DNA of 5,964 bases from Deltaproteobacteria bacterium (GCA_022545745.1 JACZQL010000099.1:1-5964), one strand, 5' to 3'; positions 1-5,964 are shown, counted from the first letter of the stretch. A program made the numbers and translations. Notes: a model not told the origin generated them from the sequence alone.

Positions 1-6
1 GAGCTG

Positions 7-2115
7 ATGCCTCGGCTGAAAATCTTGGTCGCCGTTGCGCTTGTCCTGGTCATCTCCCTAGCTACTGGGGAGACAGCCAACCGAATCCCATCACTGGAAG
101 ATCTACTCAAATTTGAACGACAACTCCTGCGCAAGAGAAGAGAGACTCCTAACCTGGGTCCATTTGGCAGTAACCCTTTCAAGATCCGCTACCACCCCCA
201 AAGCGAACAGTACCTTATTTTGTTAAGAAACCGCTCTGAGGTTTTACTGATGGACCGTACGCTAAATCTCGTGGATCGTCAGGTAACTCCCCAGTCACCT
301 TCGGGCTGGACCCTCGTCCAGAATCGATTTCTCTTTATTTCTGGGGAGTTATCCCCGGAGATCCAGCTATTCGAAGTCACCGTCAAGGGGCTTCTTCCGC
401 GCGCGAAATTTCGGGTTCAGGGCGTGGCCTCCATTCGGGATTTAGTTTATGTCCCCTCCATCCGCAGCCTGTTCCTGCTCGATGAATTCGATCGCCGTTT
501 GATTCAAGCGACCTTACCGTCAGACTGGCACAGTCAAAAACACTTTAAAATCGAGCTTAAATTTTATCCCCTAGGTGCTGGTCCTGTCCAAATCCGCTAT
601 GAAGGGAACCATCTGCTGATCAACCTACTGCTGGAGCATACGCTGATGATTGTGCCCCTAACTCAGGGGCGACCGGACTTTTCTCGTGCTTCTCGGATTA
701 ACCATGACGGTCCAATCTGGGCCTTTGACGCTGTAACGCAACATGATTCAATAGTGATAGCCGCGGCGGGGGTGGAAAACCGTCCACTCAACCGTCTGGG
801 GGGCGAGTTCGGTTATATCGATTCTTTTCTATATCTGTACACACTTCCGCGAACGGATGGGGTTTATCGTTGGAGTCCCATGGATCGGGACAAATCTAGC
901 CATTTCACACAGGCCAACCTTTCCGAGATTGATGTGATCACGCCCAAGGCCGTTAAATTGGCTGCCCCATCCAAAGATTCGCTCACCGTGTGGGTTTCTG
1001 CCTTTGGATCGGCGAAGATGGCGCGATTTAAATTTCACCAGGGAAATGTCCGTCTGACCGGAACCTTTAATGTCCTCCCCGGAACCACGGACTTCGTCAT
1101 GGTGCCAAAAAATCAATCAGCTAGAACCCACAATAAAATCGACCAGTCGATGATCATGACAAACTCGTTACTAGACGGGATTTATCGGGTTAAACTTGGC
1201 GTCGGTGGTTCCGCATACCAGCGGATAAAAGAACTCCCTTCTGACCTGTCCAGGCTTTCTTGGCAAAGCCGCATCGGGGAGCTGCTATTCTTTACGACTC
1301 TCCTGACACCTTATAATCGCAGTGCGGGCGAACTCTCACGGTTCACCTGTGAGGCATGCCATTTTGCAGGCACCATTGATGGCCGAGTTCATTTCACGGG
1401 TAGAGGGCATGTCTTTGCCACCACCAAGCCTTTGCGTGGCCTGGCCAACAACGTTCCCCTGTTCTCAAGGGCAGGGGACAAGTCGTTAGCTTCAATGGTT
1501 CTGGCAGAGTTCCGGGTGGCCAACCAGAAACGTCACGATTTCTTTTTCGTCGATACATCAAAATACCCTTGGCTTGAGGGTATTGAAAATTTGCCTAAGG
1601 TATTATCACCGCGGGACCTGCGAATGGCCTTTCTCTCTTTCTTTGTCGACTACAGACATCGCCCCAATCCATGGCGTCTCCGCTCTGAAAAGCTAAGTCC
1701 AAAGGCCTTGCAGGGCTTGGCGGTGTTCCGAGAGAGATGCGAGTACTGTCACCAGGCAATTGTTTCCACACGACAAGGCGATTCGCTCCCCTATGACCAT
1801 TGGGCCGGATGGGTTGAGGCCAAAGGAAAGGACCTGGTCTGGGGGGCGCCCTTCTACACGAAAACGGGAATCAAGCCTTATGTTCACCGAGCAGGTGCCC
1901 GAGTCCCGAGTCTAAGACGAGTACAGCAAAAATATCCCTACTTTACCAACGGCTCATCCCCTACCCTACGCCATCTTCTCTCGCGATTCCGCTATCGAGA
2001 TTTGACTGCTTGGCACCATTATGAAGAGTCTTTCGAAGGGGGAGGGGCAGAGGAGGTAAAGGCGCTCACTGCTGATGAGATTAAAAGCCTCGAAGAGCTT
2101 TTGCGGTCTTTTTAA
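7..2115 (+). CDS. Exported di-haem cytochrome c peroxidase/MauG-like protein with long N-terminal extension
   Basis: Residues 1-21 look like a Sec signal peptide: basic PRLK, a hydrophobic stretch from Ile6 to Leu18, and an Ala-Thr-Gly cleavage site. The product is therefore probably periplasmic or membrane-proximal. Two c-type haem motifs are visible, CEACH at 448-452 and CEYCH at 578-582. The 130-residue spacing and the C-terminal stretch VPSLRR...YPYFTNGSSPTLRHLL (about 633-657) match the bacterial di-haem peroxidase/MauG pattern, as does KPLRGLANNVPLF (474-486) after haem 1. Family members reduce peroxide or carry out long-range oxidation of a partner protein. Residues 25-430 are rich in short beta-strand-like segments and may form a propeller, but I recognise no domain there. 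At about 700 residues it is far longer than a plain peroxidase (roughly 330-400). The frame is open to base 1, so the start could lie upstream; ATG at 7 is preferred because it begins a good signal peptide. Family call fairly sure, substrate unknown. Confidence 0.8.
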   Translation: MPRLKILVAVALVLVISLATGETANRIPSLEDLLKFERQLLRKRRETPNLGPFGSNPFKIRYHPQSEQYLILLRNRSEVLLMDRTLNLVDRQVTPQSPSGWTLVQNRFLFISGELSPEIQLFEVTVKGLLPRAKFRVQGVASIRDLVYVPSIRSLFLLDEFDRRLIQATLPSDWHSQKHFKIELKFYPLGAGPVQIRYEGNHLLINLLLEHTLMIVPLTQGRPDFSRASRINHDGPIWAFDAVTQHDSIVIAAAGVENRPLNRLGGEFGYIDSFLYLYTLPRTDGVYRWSPMDRDKSSHFTQANLSEIDVITPKAVKLAAPSKDSLTVWVSAFGSAKMARFKFHQGNVRLTGTFNVLPGTTDFVMVPKNQSARTHNKIDQSMIMTNSLLDGIYRVKLGVGGSAYQRIKELPSDLSRLSWQSRIGELLFFTTLLTPYNRSAGELSRFTCEACHFAGTIDGRVHFTGRGHVFATTKPLRGLANNVPLFSRAGDKSLASMVLAEFRVANQKRHDFFFVDTSKYPWLEGIENLPKVLSPRDLRMAFLSFFVDYRHRPNPWRLRSEKLSPKALQGLAVFRERCEYCHQAIVSTRQGDSLPYDHWAGWVEAKGKDLVWGAPFYTKTGIKPYVHRAGARVPSLRRVQQKYPYFTNGSSPTLRHLLSRFRYRDLTAWHHYEESFEGGGAEEVKALTADEIKSLEELLRSF

Positions 2116-2117
2116 TG

Positions 2118-2264
2118 AAGCCTCCACGGGCTTACGCCCGTGATATCCTTCATTTCTTCAGCGGAATCCGCCGAAGCACCCTCCTTCGCTCTCCGAGCTG
2201 CGGAGGGTCCACCCTTTGCATTCATCCACGGCCTGATGGCCGTGGTCTTCTGCGAAGGCGGATA
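2118..2264. repeat. Multi-palindrome intergenic element (REP/MITE-like)
   Basis: Four hairpins lie in about 125 bp, starting nine bases after the stop codon of the di-haem gene. Arms 2125-2131/2136-2142 (CACGGGC, loop TTAC) form a perfect 7-bp stem. Arms 2156-2164/2168-2176 form a stem with one mismatch around GCGG-AAT-CCGC. Arms 2178-2184/2202-2208 (ACCCTCC/GGAGGGT) enclose an inner stem 2188-2191/2195-2198. Arms 2226-2233/2238-2245 (CCACGGCC, loop TGAT) form a perfect 8-bp stem. In addition, ATCCGCC at 2166-2172 is complementary to GGCGGAT at 2257-2263 and would enclose the third and fourth hairpins. Such clustered palindromes are typical of REP/BIME or MITE-like repeats. A structured leader RNA is the alternative. 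No T-tract follows any stem, so a simple intrinsic terminator is not supported. Boundaries are approximate, and no second copy is visible in the window. Confidence 0.6.
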
Positions 2265-2349
2265 AGTTGTCTCGATGCGAAAATTGATTCCTATTAGGCA
2301 CCGGTGGGACAGCTTGGATTGAGATAGCGACTGTTGTAGCAGGTGGATG

Positions 2350-2364
2350 ATTCGATCACAGAAT
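2350..2364. promoter_or_regulatory. Candidate operator/leader motif, copy 1 (upstream of first amidohydrolase)
   Basis: ATTCGATCAC begins 43 bp before the ATG at 2393 and is followed by AGAAT, giving ATTC...GAAT inverted arms with a 7-bp spacer. The same ten bases occur 42 bp before the start codon at 4713. The shared sequence and near-identical offset suggest a common regulator site or promoter element. Its role is inferred only. Confidence 0.35.
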
Positions 2365-2378
2365 AGATACGGCAGAGA

Positions 2379-2386
2379 GGGAGGAG
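2379..2386 (+). promoter_or_regulatory. Ribosome binding site of the first amidohydrolase
   Basis: GGGAGGAG ends six bases before the ATG at 2393. This strong Shine-Dalgarno match fixes the start, and the resulting N-terminus aligns residue for residue with the paralogue that starts at 5709. Confidence 0.8.
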
Positions 2387-2392
2387 TTAGTT

Positions 2393-3574
2393 ATGCCGCG
2401 TCAGTATAAAGTGATCTCCGGGGATGGACATATCGATTTCAATCCAGACGTTTGGAGGGACCGTGTTTCCGCCAAGTGGAAAGACCGGGCGCCGAAACGC
2501 GTGAAGATGCCGAATGGCTCAGACGCCATCGTGGTGGATGGCGGTGAGCCAAACACCATCGGAATCACCCGGGGTGTAGGGGTAGCACATAAGAACATAG
2601 CCAGAGAGGTGCCGGCTTTCGAAAATACCGTCGGGTCCGGTCCTCCGGAACAACGATTGCGCGAGCAAGACCAGGACGGGGTGGATGCGGAAGTCCTGTT
2701 CTCGCAGATCACCAACGTCCTGCGCCAAGCTAAGGATGACGATTTGTATCGGGACCTGTTCCGGGCCTATAACGAGTACCTCTCTGAGGAGTACATGGCC
2801 GCGGATCCGGATCGTCTGTTCCCCATGGGTGTCATCCCAACCACCGGGGTGGACGACGCGGTCAGGGAGCTCGAGCATTGCGCCAAGCTCGGGCTAAAGG
2901 GTGTAAAGCTCGACAAGTTTCCGAGCGCCAGGGGATTTCCGACGCCCGAGGACGATCGGTTCTGGGCTGCGGCGTTGGACCTCAATATGCCGCTGACCAA
3001 TCACACCAATGGCCGTCTCGGAACTCCAATTGTACCTTTCAGCCGTACGCCCGGGCGGGAACCGGCCCTCAATTACGAGAAGAGACCGGGCCCGGATGTA
3101 CACGAACACGAACCCTTGAACTTTTTCTTCCGCTTCACCAACAATGCCATGGCAGGTGTCATCCAGTTGGCGTTCGCCGGTGTGTGGGACCGGTTCCCAA
3201 AGCTAGAGATGTACTGGGCGGAAACCATGATCGGCTGGCTCGAGTACGGCCTCTGGCAGATTGATGATCACTACGAGCGATATATGCCCATGATCCACGA
3301 TAACTGGGGTCTCAAATATTTGGAGCGCAAGCCAAGCGAGTACATCAAGGACCGCAACTACTGGGGTTTCCTGCACGATCCGGTGGGTGTTCGTCGACGC
3401 GACTGCATCGGTGTCGATCAACTGCTTTGGGGCACCGATTTTGCGCATGCATCGAGCGAGTGGCCAAATTCCATCAAGGTCATGGAGCAAGACTTCACCG
3501 GGGTGCCGCAAGATGATAAACATGCAATGCTGGTCGGCAATGTGGTGAAATTTTTCCATCTCGACGGGAACTAG
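2393..3574 (+). CDS. Amidohydrolase-2 family metal-dependent hydrolase/decarboxylase
   Basis: This 393-residue protein has the landmarks of the amidohydrolase-2 TIM-barrel family, which includes ACMSD, gamma-resorcylate decarboxylase, 5-carboxyvanillate decarboxylase and hydrolases. The N-terminal strand-1 motif GDGHID gives candidate metal ligands Asp11 and His13. His204 in LTNHTNG fits the mid-barrel histidine. FPKLEMYWAET...W (268-282) is the family's FPxLxxxxAE...W segment. WGTDFAHASSEWPNS (346-360), with Asp349 and His352, is the C-terminal catalytic-aspartate motif. No signal peptide is seen, so it should be cytoplasmic. It heads a run of four + strand genes, and the bicupin starts 37 bp after its stop. 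Expected chemistry is hydrolysis or non-oxidative decarboxylation of an aromatic or ring-cleavage acid; the substrate cannot be read. Gly12 replaces the Ser that is usual in the DSH version of the first motif and that the downstream paralogue keeps. Family call strong, function open. Confidence 0.88.
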   Translation: MPRQYKVISGDGHIDFNPDVWRDRVSAKWKDRAPKRVKMPNGSDAIVVDGGEPNTIGITRGVGVAHKNIAREVPAFENTVGSGPPEQRLREQDQDGVDAEVLFSQITNVLRQAKDDDLYRDLFRAYNEYLSEEYMAADPDRLFPMGVIPTTGVDDAVRELEHCAKLGLKGVKLDKFPSARGFPTPEDDRFWAAALDLNMPLTNHTNGRLGTPIVPFSRTPGREPALNYEKRPGPDVHEHEPLNFFFRFTNNAMAGVIQLAFAGVWDRFPKLEMYWAETMIGWLEYGLWQIDDHYERYMPMIHDNWGLKYLERKPSEYIKDRNYWGFLHDPVGVRRRDCIGVDQLLWGTDFAHASSEWPNSIKVMEQDFTGVPQDDKHAMLVGNVVKFFHLDGN

Positions 3575-3600
3575 ACCGGCGGGTGGAGAGCATTTTGAGA

Positions 3601-3605
3601 AGGAG
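3601..3605 (+). promoter_or_regulatory. Ribosome binding site selecting a GTG start
   Basis: AGGAG lies six bases before GTG at 3612. The next in-frame ATG is 51 codons downstream, inside the region expected to belong to the protein, and no good start lies upstream in the short gap. GTG is therefore the likely initiator of the bicupin. Confidence 0.75.
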
Positions 3606-3611
3606 CTAACC

Positions 3612-4631
3612 GTGAGTGACGTAGGCACAACACAGGAAGACTTGGAGCGGTTTCTTGCCGAGCACCATCTCTCCGGTGCGGGGCTTAGACGCGAAGGGCA
3701 GGCGGTCCCGCGCAAAGGTAACACTGCCGCCCACTGGACCTGGGAGGGTATCCACCAGGGGTTGATGCGATCGGGGAAGATCGTGACCGTGGGCCCGAAC
3801 GGTATGATTGGGATGCGGTCGGTTACCGGGATCGAGGCGCGCAGCTTTCCCATCTGGATGAACGCCCAGATCCTCATGCCGGGGGAGCGGACCCAGGCCC
3901 ACCGCAATATACGGAGTGAAACCCGACTGGTCTGCGAGGCCCCAGTGGGGGCGGTTTTCGTATGCGAGTTCGAATCCTTTCCTATGGAGCGGGGGGATGT
4001 GGTTATCAGCCCATCTTGGACCTTCCACGATCATTGGAATCAGGGCACGGAGCCGGCGATTTGGGTTGACGGCTACGACAACGGCTACAATGGCGGCGTG
4101 AACTTGAACGAGAGACTCCCTCACGATGCCCCCTACCAGGAGATCAAAAAACCCGAAGGATACGGGGTTAGGATCCGTGGCCACGCCCGCCCCATGTCCG
4201 CAGCGGCCCCTTATCCGCTTCCCCCCATGCGGTATCCATGGGCTGAGACCCAGGCGGGACTCACAGCTCTCAGGGAGGCAGGAGAAGAGGACCCCTGCGA
4301 AGGGATCCGCCTCATGTTGGCGAGCCCGGTGGATGGCGGGCCGACCCTGCCCACCATCGCCTGGCATGTGCAGTTGTTGTCCGCGCGTCAGAAGACCTCT
4401 TCGCACCGGCACAACAGCACCACCTTTTACTTTGCTTTCGAAGGTGAAGGGGCCATCGTCATCGAAGGTGAGCGGCTGGAATGGCACCGTGGGGATATCT
4501 TTGCGGTGCCGGCGTGGAAATGGCACCACCTCGAAAACTCCATGGACAGCGACACGATTCTGTTCTCCATTGACGATTGGCCGGCCATGACAAAGCTGGG
4601 TTTCTACAGAAAAGAAGAGGCGACAGCTTAG
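3612..4631 (+). CDS. Bicupin protein of the gentisate/salicylate 1,2-dioxygenase family
   Basis: This 339-residue protein has two cupin domains, close to the 340-370 residues usual for gentisate, 1-hydroxy-2-naphthoate and salicylate dioxygenases. Those Fe(II) enzymes open the ring of hydroxybenzoates with O2. Cupin 1 (about 83-155) shows MPGERTQAHRN and SPSWTFHDH...EPAIWVDGYD, very like the gentisate dioxygenase pattern. Cupin 2 (about 250-320) shows SSHRHNSTTFYFAFEGEG and GDIFAVPAWKWHH. In the family the iron sits in cupin 1, held by His-x-His plus a later His. Here the pair reads His97-Arg-Asn99, with His139 as the third position, so one expected ligand is missing. Cupin 2 keeps His265, His267 and His305/306. 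Activity may thus have moved to cupin 2, changed metal, or been lost. It is cytoplasmic by lack of a signal and lies between an amidohydrolase and a decarboxylase-like gene, consistent with aromatic acid catabolism. Family call good; gentisate as substrate is not supported. Confidence 0.82.
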   Translation: MSDVGTTQEDLERFLAEHHLSGAGLRREGQAVPRKGNTAAHWTWEGIHQGLMRSGKIVTVGPNGMIGMRSVTGIEARSFPIWMNAQILMPGERTQAHRNIRSETRLVCEAPVGAVFVCEFESFPMERGDVVISPSWTFHDHWNQGTEPAIWVDGYDNGYNGGVNLNERLPHDAPYQEIKKPEGYGVRIRGHARPMSAAAPYPLPPMRYPWAETQAGLTALREAGEEDPCEGIRLMLASPVDGGPTLPTIAWHVQLLSARQKTSSHRHNSTTFYFAFEGEGAIVIEGERLEWHRGDIFAVPAWKWHHLENSMDSDTILFSIDDWPAMTKLGFYRKEEATA

Positions 4632-4669
4632 CTGAGAAGTCACCAACTCAATCAGTCCTTAGAAGCGTA

Positions 4670-4685
4670 AATTCGATCACGAATT
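4670..4685. promoter_or_regulatory. Candidate operator/leader motif, copy 2 (upstream of decarboxylase-like gene)
   Basis: AATTCG-ATCA-CGAATT is a perfect 6-bp inverted repeat with a 4-bp spacer, in the 81-bp gap between the bicupin and the next gene. It contains the ATTCGATCAC sequence also found 43 bp upstream of the first amidohydrolase, here 42 bp upstream of the ATG. The symmetry suits a dimeric repressor or activator. The gap is longer than the other two between genes of this run (37 and 42 bp), so an internal promoter is possible. No convincing -35/-10 pair was found. Confidence 0.4.
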
Positions 4686-4699
4686 AATTTCCTCAGGAC

Positions 4700-4707
4700 A
4701 AGGAGGT
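4700..4707 (+). promoter_or_regulatory. Ribosome binding site of the decarboxylase-like gene
   Basis: AAGGAGGT is a full match to the consensus Shine-Dalgarno sequence. Its GGAGG core sits seven bases before the ATG at 4713, supporting that start and suggesting strong translation. Confidence 0.82.
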
Positions 4708-4712
4708 ATCTG

Positions 4713-5666
4713 ATGGCAAACCCCAAGCTCCGACTTGGTTTCCGCGAACCCGAGATCGACACCAACCGGCCCTTTGTCGAAGGGGCAGTGAAAGTTGAGG
4801 GCTTCGATCTGGAGATCAGCAACTTCCGGGGAGCCGAGTTCATCGATGCGTGGGACGCGAGCCTTGGCGGGCTCATGCAAACCAAAGGGAAGGGCAACCA
4901 CCCCTATGTCTCCATCCCCGCCTTCCCGAACCGAAAATTCCGCCTGGCTTATATTTACGTCAACAGCGCTTCGGGTATTGAGTCCCCGAAAGACCTCGAG
5001 GGCAAGCGCGTGTTTGTCAGTAGCACTGCCGGCATCTGGGCGCGGGGTGCCCTGCTGAATCATTACGGGATTGACCTAACCCGCATCAACTGGTTTATGA
5101 TGGGTCGGGAGGCCAAGAGCTGGGCGCCGGGCATAAAAGTCGAGGCCGTGCCAAAGGTCTCAAGACCGGCCGACACGGTGCTCGACACCATGCTGTTAGA
5201 AGGAGAGCTGGATGCGGTCATCGACCCGAACGTCCTGCAATGTGTCAGCCGGCGGGACCCGCGGGTGCGCCGCCTCTTTCGCGATTACAAGACCGAAGAG
5301 CAAAATTACTTTAAGGCAACGGGTATCTTCCCCATCAGCCATATGGTGAGTTTGACCCAGGAGTTTGTGGACAAGTATCCGGAGGCGCCGGTGGCCCTGC
5401 TGAAGGCGTACCGCCAAGCGCGTGATATCGCCTTTAATCGCATCTACGGGTCCGATCCGGAGATCCTGACGATCTCGTGGGCCGCAGCCTTGATGGACGA
5501 GCAACGTGAGGTCATGGGGGAGAACTACTGGGCCTACAACGTCGAGAACAACGTGCGCACGCTGGAAGCGATGATGTTATTCGCTCACCAGCTAGGAACA
5601 ACACCCACCAAGCTCGATTACCGGAGCTTTTTACACCCGGAGGCCGCCGCGCTGCCGGGAGCCTAG
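4713..5666 (+). CDS. 4,5-dihydroxyphthalate decarboxylase-like protein (periplasmic-binding-protein fold)
   Basis: The 317-residue product resembles the 4,5-dihydroxyphthalate decarboxylase family, which uses a solute-binding-protein fold as a cytoplasmic enzyme converting dihydroxyphthalate to protocatechuate. Landmarks in order are VEGFDLEIS (28-36), YVSIPAFPNRKFR...IYVNSASGI (65-89), SPKDLEGKRV (91-100), WARGAL (109-114), LLEGELDAVIDP (161-172), FPISHMVSL (206-214), KYPEAPVALLKAYRQA (221-236) and the C-terminal MGENYW-Y-VE-N--TLEAM (268-287). There is no signal peptide or lipobox, which argues against a transport-binding protein. The strong ribosome site supports the ATG. It follows the bicupin by 81 bp and precedes the second amidohydrolase by 42 bp. 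The ring-cleavage-type neighbour makes a decarboxylation step plausible. The actual substrate is unknown, and a sensing or binding role without catalysis is possible. Family call good, specific reaction uncertain. Confidence 0.75.
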   Translation: MANPKLRLGFREPEIDTNRPFVEGAVKVEGFDLEISNFRGAEFIDAWDASLGGLMQTKGKGNHPYVSIPAFPNRKFRLAYIYVNSASGIESPKDLEGKRVFVSSTAGIWARGALLNHYGIDLTRINWFMMGREAKSWAPGIKVEAVPKVSRPADTVLDTMLLEGELDAVIDPNVLQCVSRRDPRVRRLFRDYKTEEQNYFKATGIFPISHMVSLTQEFVDKYPEAPVALLKAYRQARDIAFNRIYGSDPEILTISWAAALMDEQREVMGENYWAYNVENNVRTLEAMMLFAHQLGTTPTKLDYRSFLHPEAAALPGA

Positions 5667-5696
5667 CTCTCATGTGATGCTGACTTTACGACAAAT

Positions 5697-5700
5697 GAGG
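5697..5700 (+). promoter_or_regulatory. Ribosome binding site of the second amidohydrolase
   Basis: GAGG ends eight bases before the ATG at 5709, in the 42-bp gap after the decarboxylase-like gene. It is weaker than the other sites in the window. No copy of the 10-bp motif seen before the genes at 2393 and 4713 is present here, so co-transcription from upstream is likely. Confidence 0.6.
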
Positions 5701-5708
5701 TAATTCCG

Positions 5709-5964
5709 ATGCCGCGTCGCTATAACATTGTCTCTGCGGATTCACACTTGGACCTTGCCCCGGACCGTTGGACCCACCGAGTTCCGGCCAAATGGCGGGA
5801 CCGGGCACCGCGACGCGTCCGGTTAGACAGCGGCGAGGACGCGGTCATCATGGAGAACCGCCCCCTTGCGCGTATCGGCCTCACCCGGAGCGTAGGCGTG
5901 CCCCACGAGGAGCTCCACCTGCAAGTTCCGACCTTTGAAAACAGCGCAGGGACTGGGAGCCCGG
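5709..5964 (+). CDS. Second amidohydrolase-2 family protein (5' part, cut by window edge)
   Basis: Eighty-five residues are visible and the frame is open to the window end. It opens MPRRYNIVSADSHLDLAPDR, giving the strand-1 metal motif Asp11-Ser-His13 in the canonical DSH form of amidohydrolase-2 proteins. An ungapped hand alignment with the protein encoded at 2393-3574 gives 41 identities in 85 positions, including AKW-DRAP-RV, IG-TR-VGV and VP-FEN-x-x-G. It is therefore a clear paralogue, and the start is confirmed because both begin at the same point. The catalytic His and Asp of the later barrel strands lie outside the window. Being in the same strand and cluster, the two probably act on related substrates or successive intermediates, or form a mixed oligomer; this is inference. 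Confidence 0.85.
   Translation, partial: MPRRYNIVSADSHLDLAPDRWTHRVPAKWRDRAPRRVRLDSGEDAVIMENRPLARIGLTRSVGVPHEELHLQVPTFENSAGTGSP

Noticed and set aside
284..351. 11-bp inverted repeat (TAACTCCCCAG at 284-294 and its complement at 341-351) inside the di-haem gene
   Set aside because: The arms are 46 bp apart within coding sequence, with no supporting context; probably chance.
2125..2142. Hairpin after the di-haem gene as an intrinsic terminator
   Set aside because: The 7-bp GC-rich stem is followed by mixed sequence (ATATCCTTC...) and not a T-tract, so it was placed in the repeat element instead.
2115..2297. 60-codon + strand open frame overlapping the stop of the di-haem gene (ATG inside TAATGA)
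   Set aside because: It runs through the palindromic repeat, has no ribosome binding site, and its Arg/Cys/Ser-rich product looks like translated repeat DNA.
2299..2392. Sigma-70-type promoter before the first amidohydrolase
   Set aside because: TTG-containing and AT-rich hexamers exist, but none gives a good -35/-10 pair at 16-18 bp spacing, so no promoter is claimed.
3203..3907. 234-codon minus-strand open frame across the amidohydrolase/bicupin junction
   Set aside because: It spans two well-supported + strand genes and their gap and shows no protein family signal.
3606..4646. 346-codon minus-strand open frame opposite the bicupin
   Set aside because: The + strand frame has clear cupin motifs and a ribosome site. 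The antisense frame is a by-product of GC-rich codon use and has no recognisable features.
4713..5666. ABC transporter substrate-binding protein (NMT1/SsuA type)
   Set aside because: There is no signal peptide or lipobox, and the C-terminal MGENYW...TLEAM region matches the dihydroxyphthalate decarboxylase family better.

Overview
The window reads as bacterial chromosome from a Gram-negative-type lineage: strong Shine-Dalgarno sites, tight co-directional spacing, and a secreted protein with two CXXCH haem sites. The species cannot be named from this sequence. The gene content (amidohydrolase-2 paralogues, bicupin, dihydroxyphthalate-decarboxylase-like protein) resembles accessory aromatic-degradation loci of environmental bacteria, often seen in uncultivated lineages; that placement is inference. 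All genes are on the + strand.

Layout. (1) 7-2115: an exported 702-residue protein with a C-terminal di-haem cytochrome c peroxidase/MauG-like region and a long N-terminal region without a recognised motif. By eye it is more AT-rich than what follows. (2) 2116-2392: a 277-bp gap. Its first half is a dense run of palindromes that looks like a REP/MITE-type repeat; its second half is the leader of the next gene, with a strong ribosome binding site. (3) 2393 to the right edge: four closely spaced genes. In order they are an amidohydrolase-2 family protein, a gentisate-dioxygenase-like bicupin with a GTG start, a 4,5-dihydroxyphthalate-decarboxylase-like protein, and the 5' end of a second amidohydrolase. 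The second amidohydrolase is about half identical to the first over the visible 85 residues and is cut by the window edge.

The last four genes look like one catabolic unit. Amidohydrolase-2 proteins include metal-dependent hydrolases and decarboxylases of aromatic or ring-cleavage acids. The bicupin belongs with ring-cleaving dioxygenases of hydroxybenzoates. The third protein resembles the decarboxylase of phthalate breakdown. A pathway for a (poly)hydroxylated aromatic carboxylate is a reasonable hypothesis, but no substrate can be assigned. The most notable details are the bicupin's first metal site, which has Asn where one His is expected while its second cupin keeps a full His set, and a 10-bp sequence repeated 43 and 42 bp upstream of two of the start codons. 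The di-haem protein has no clear functional link to the unit and is separated from it by the repeat region.
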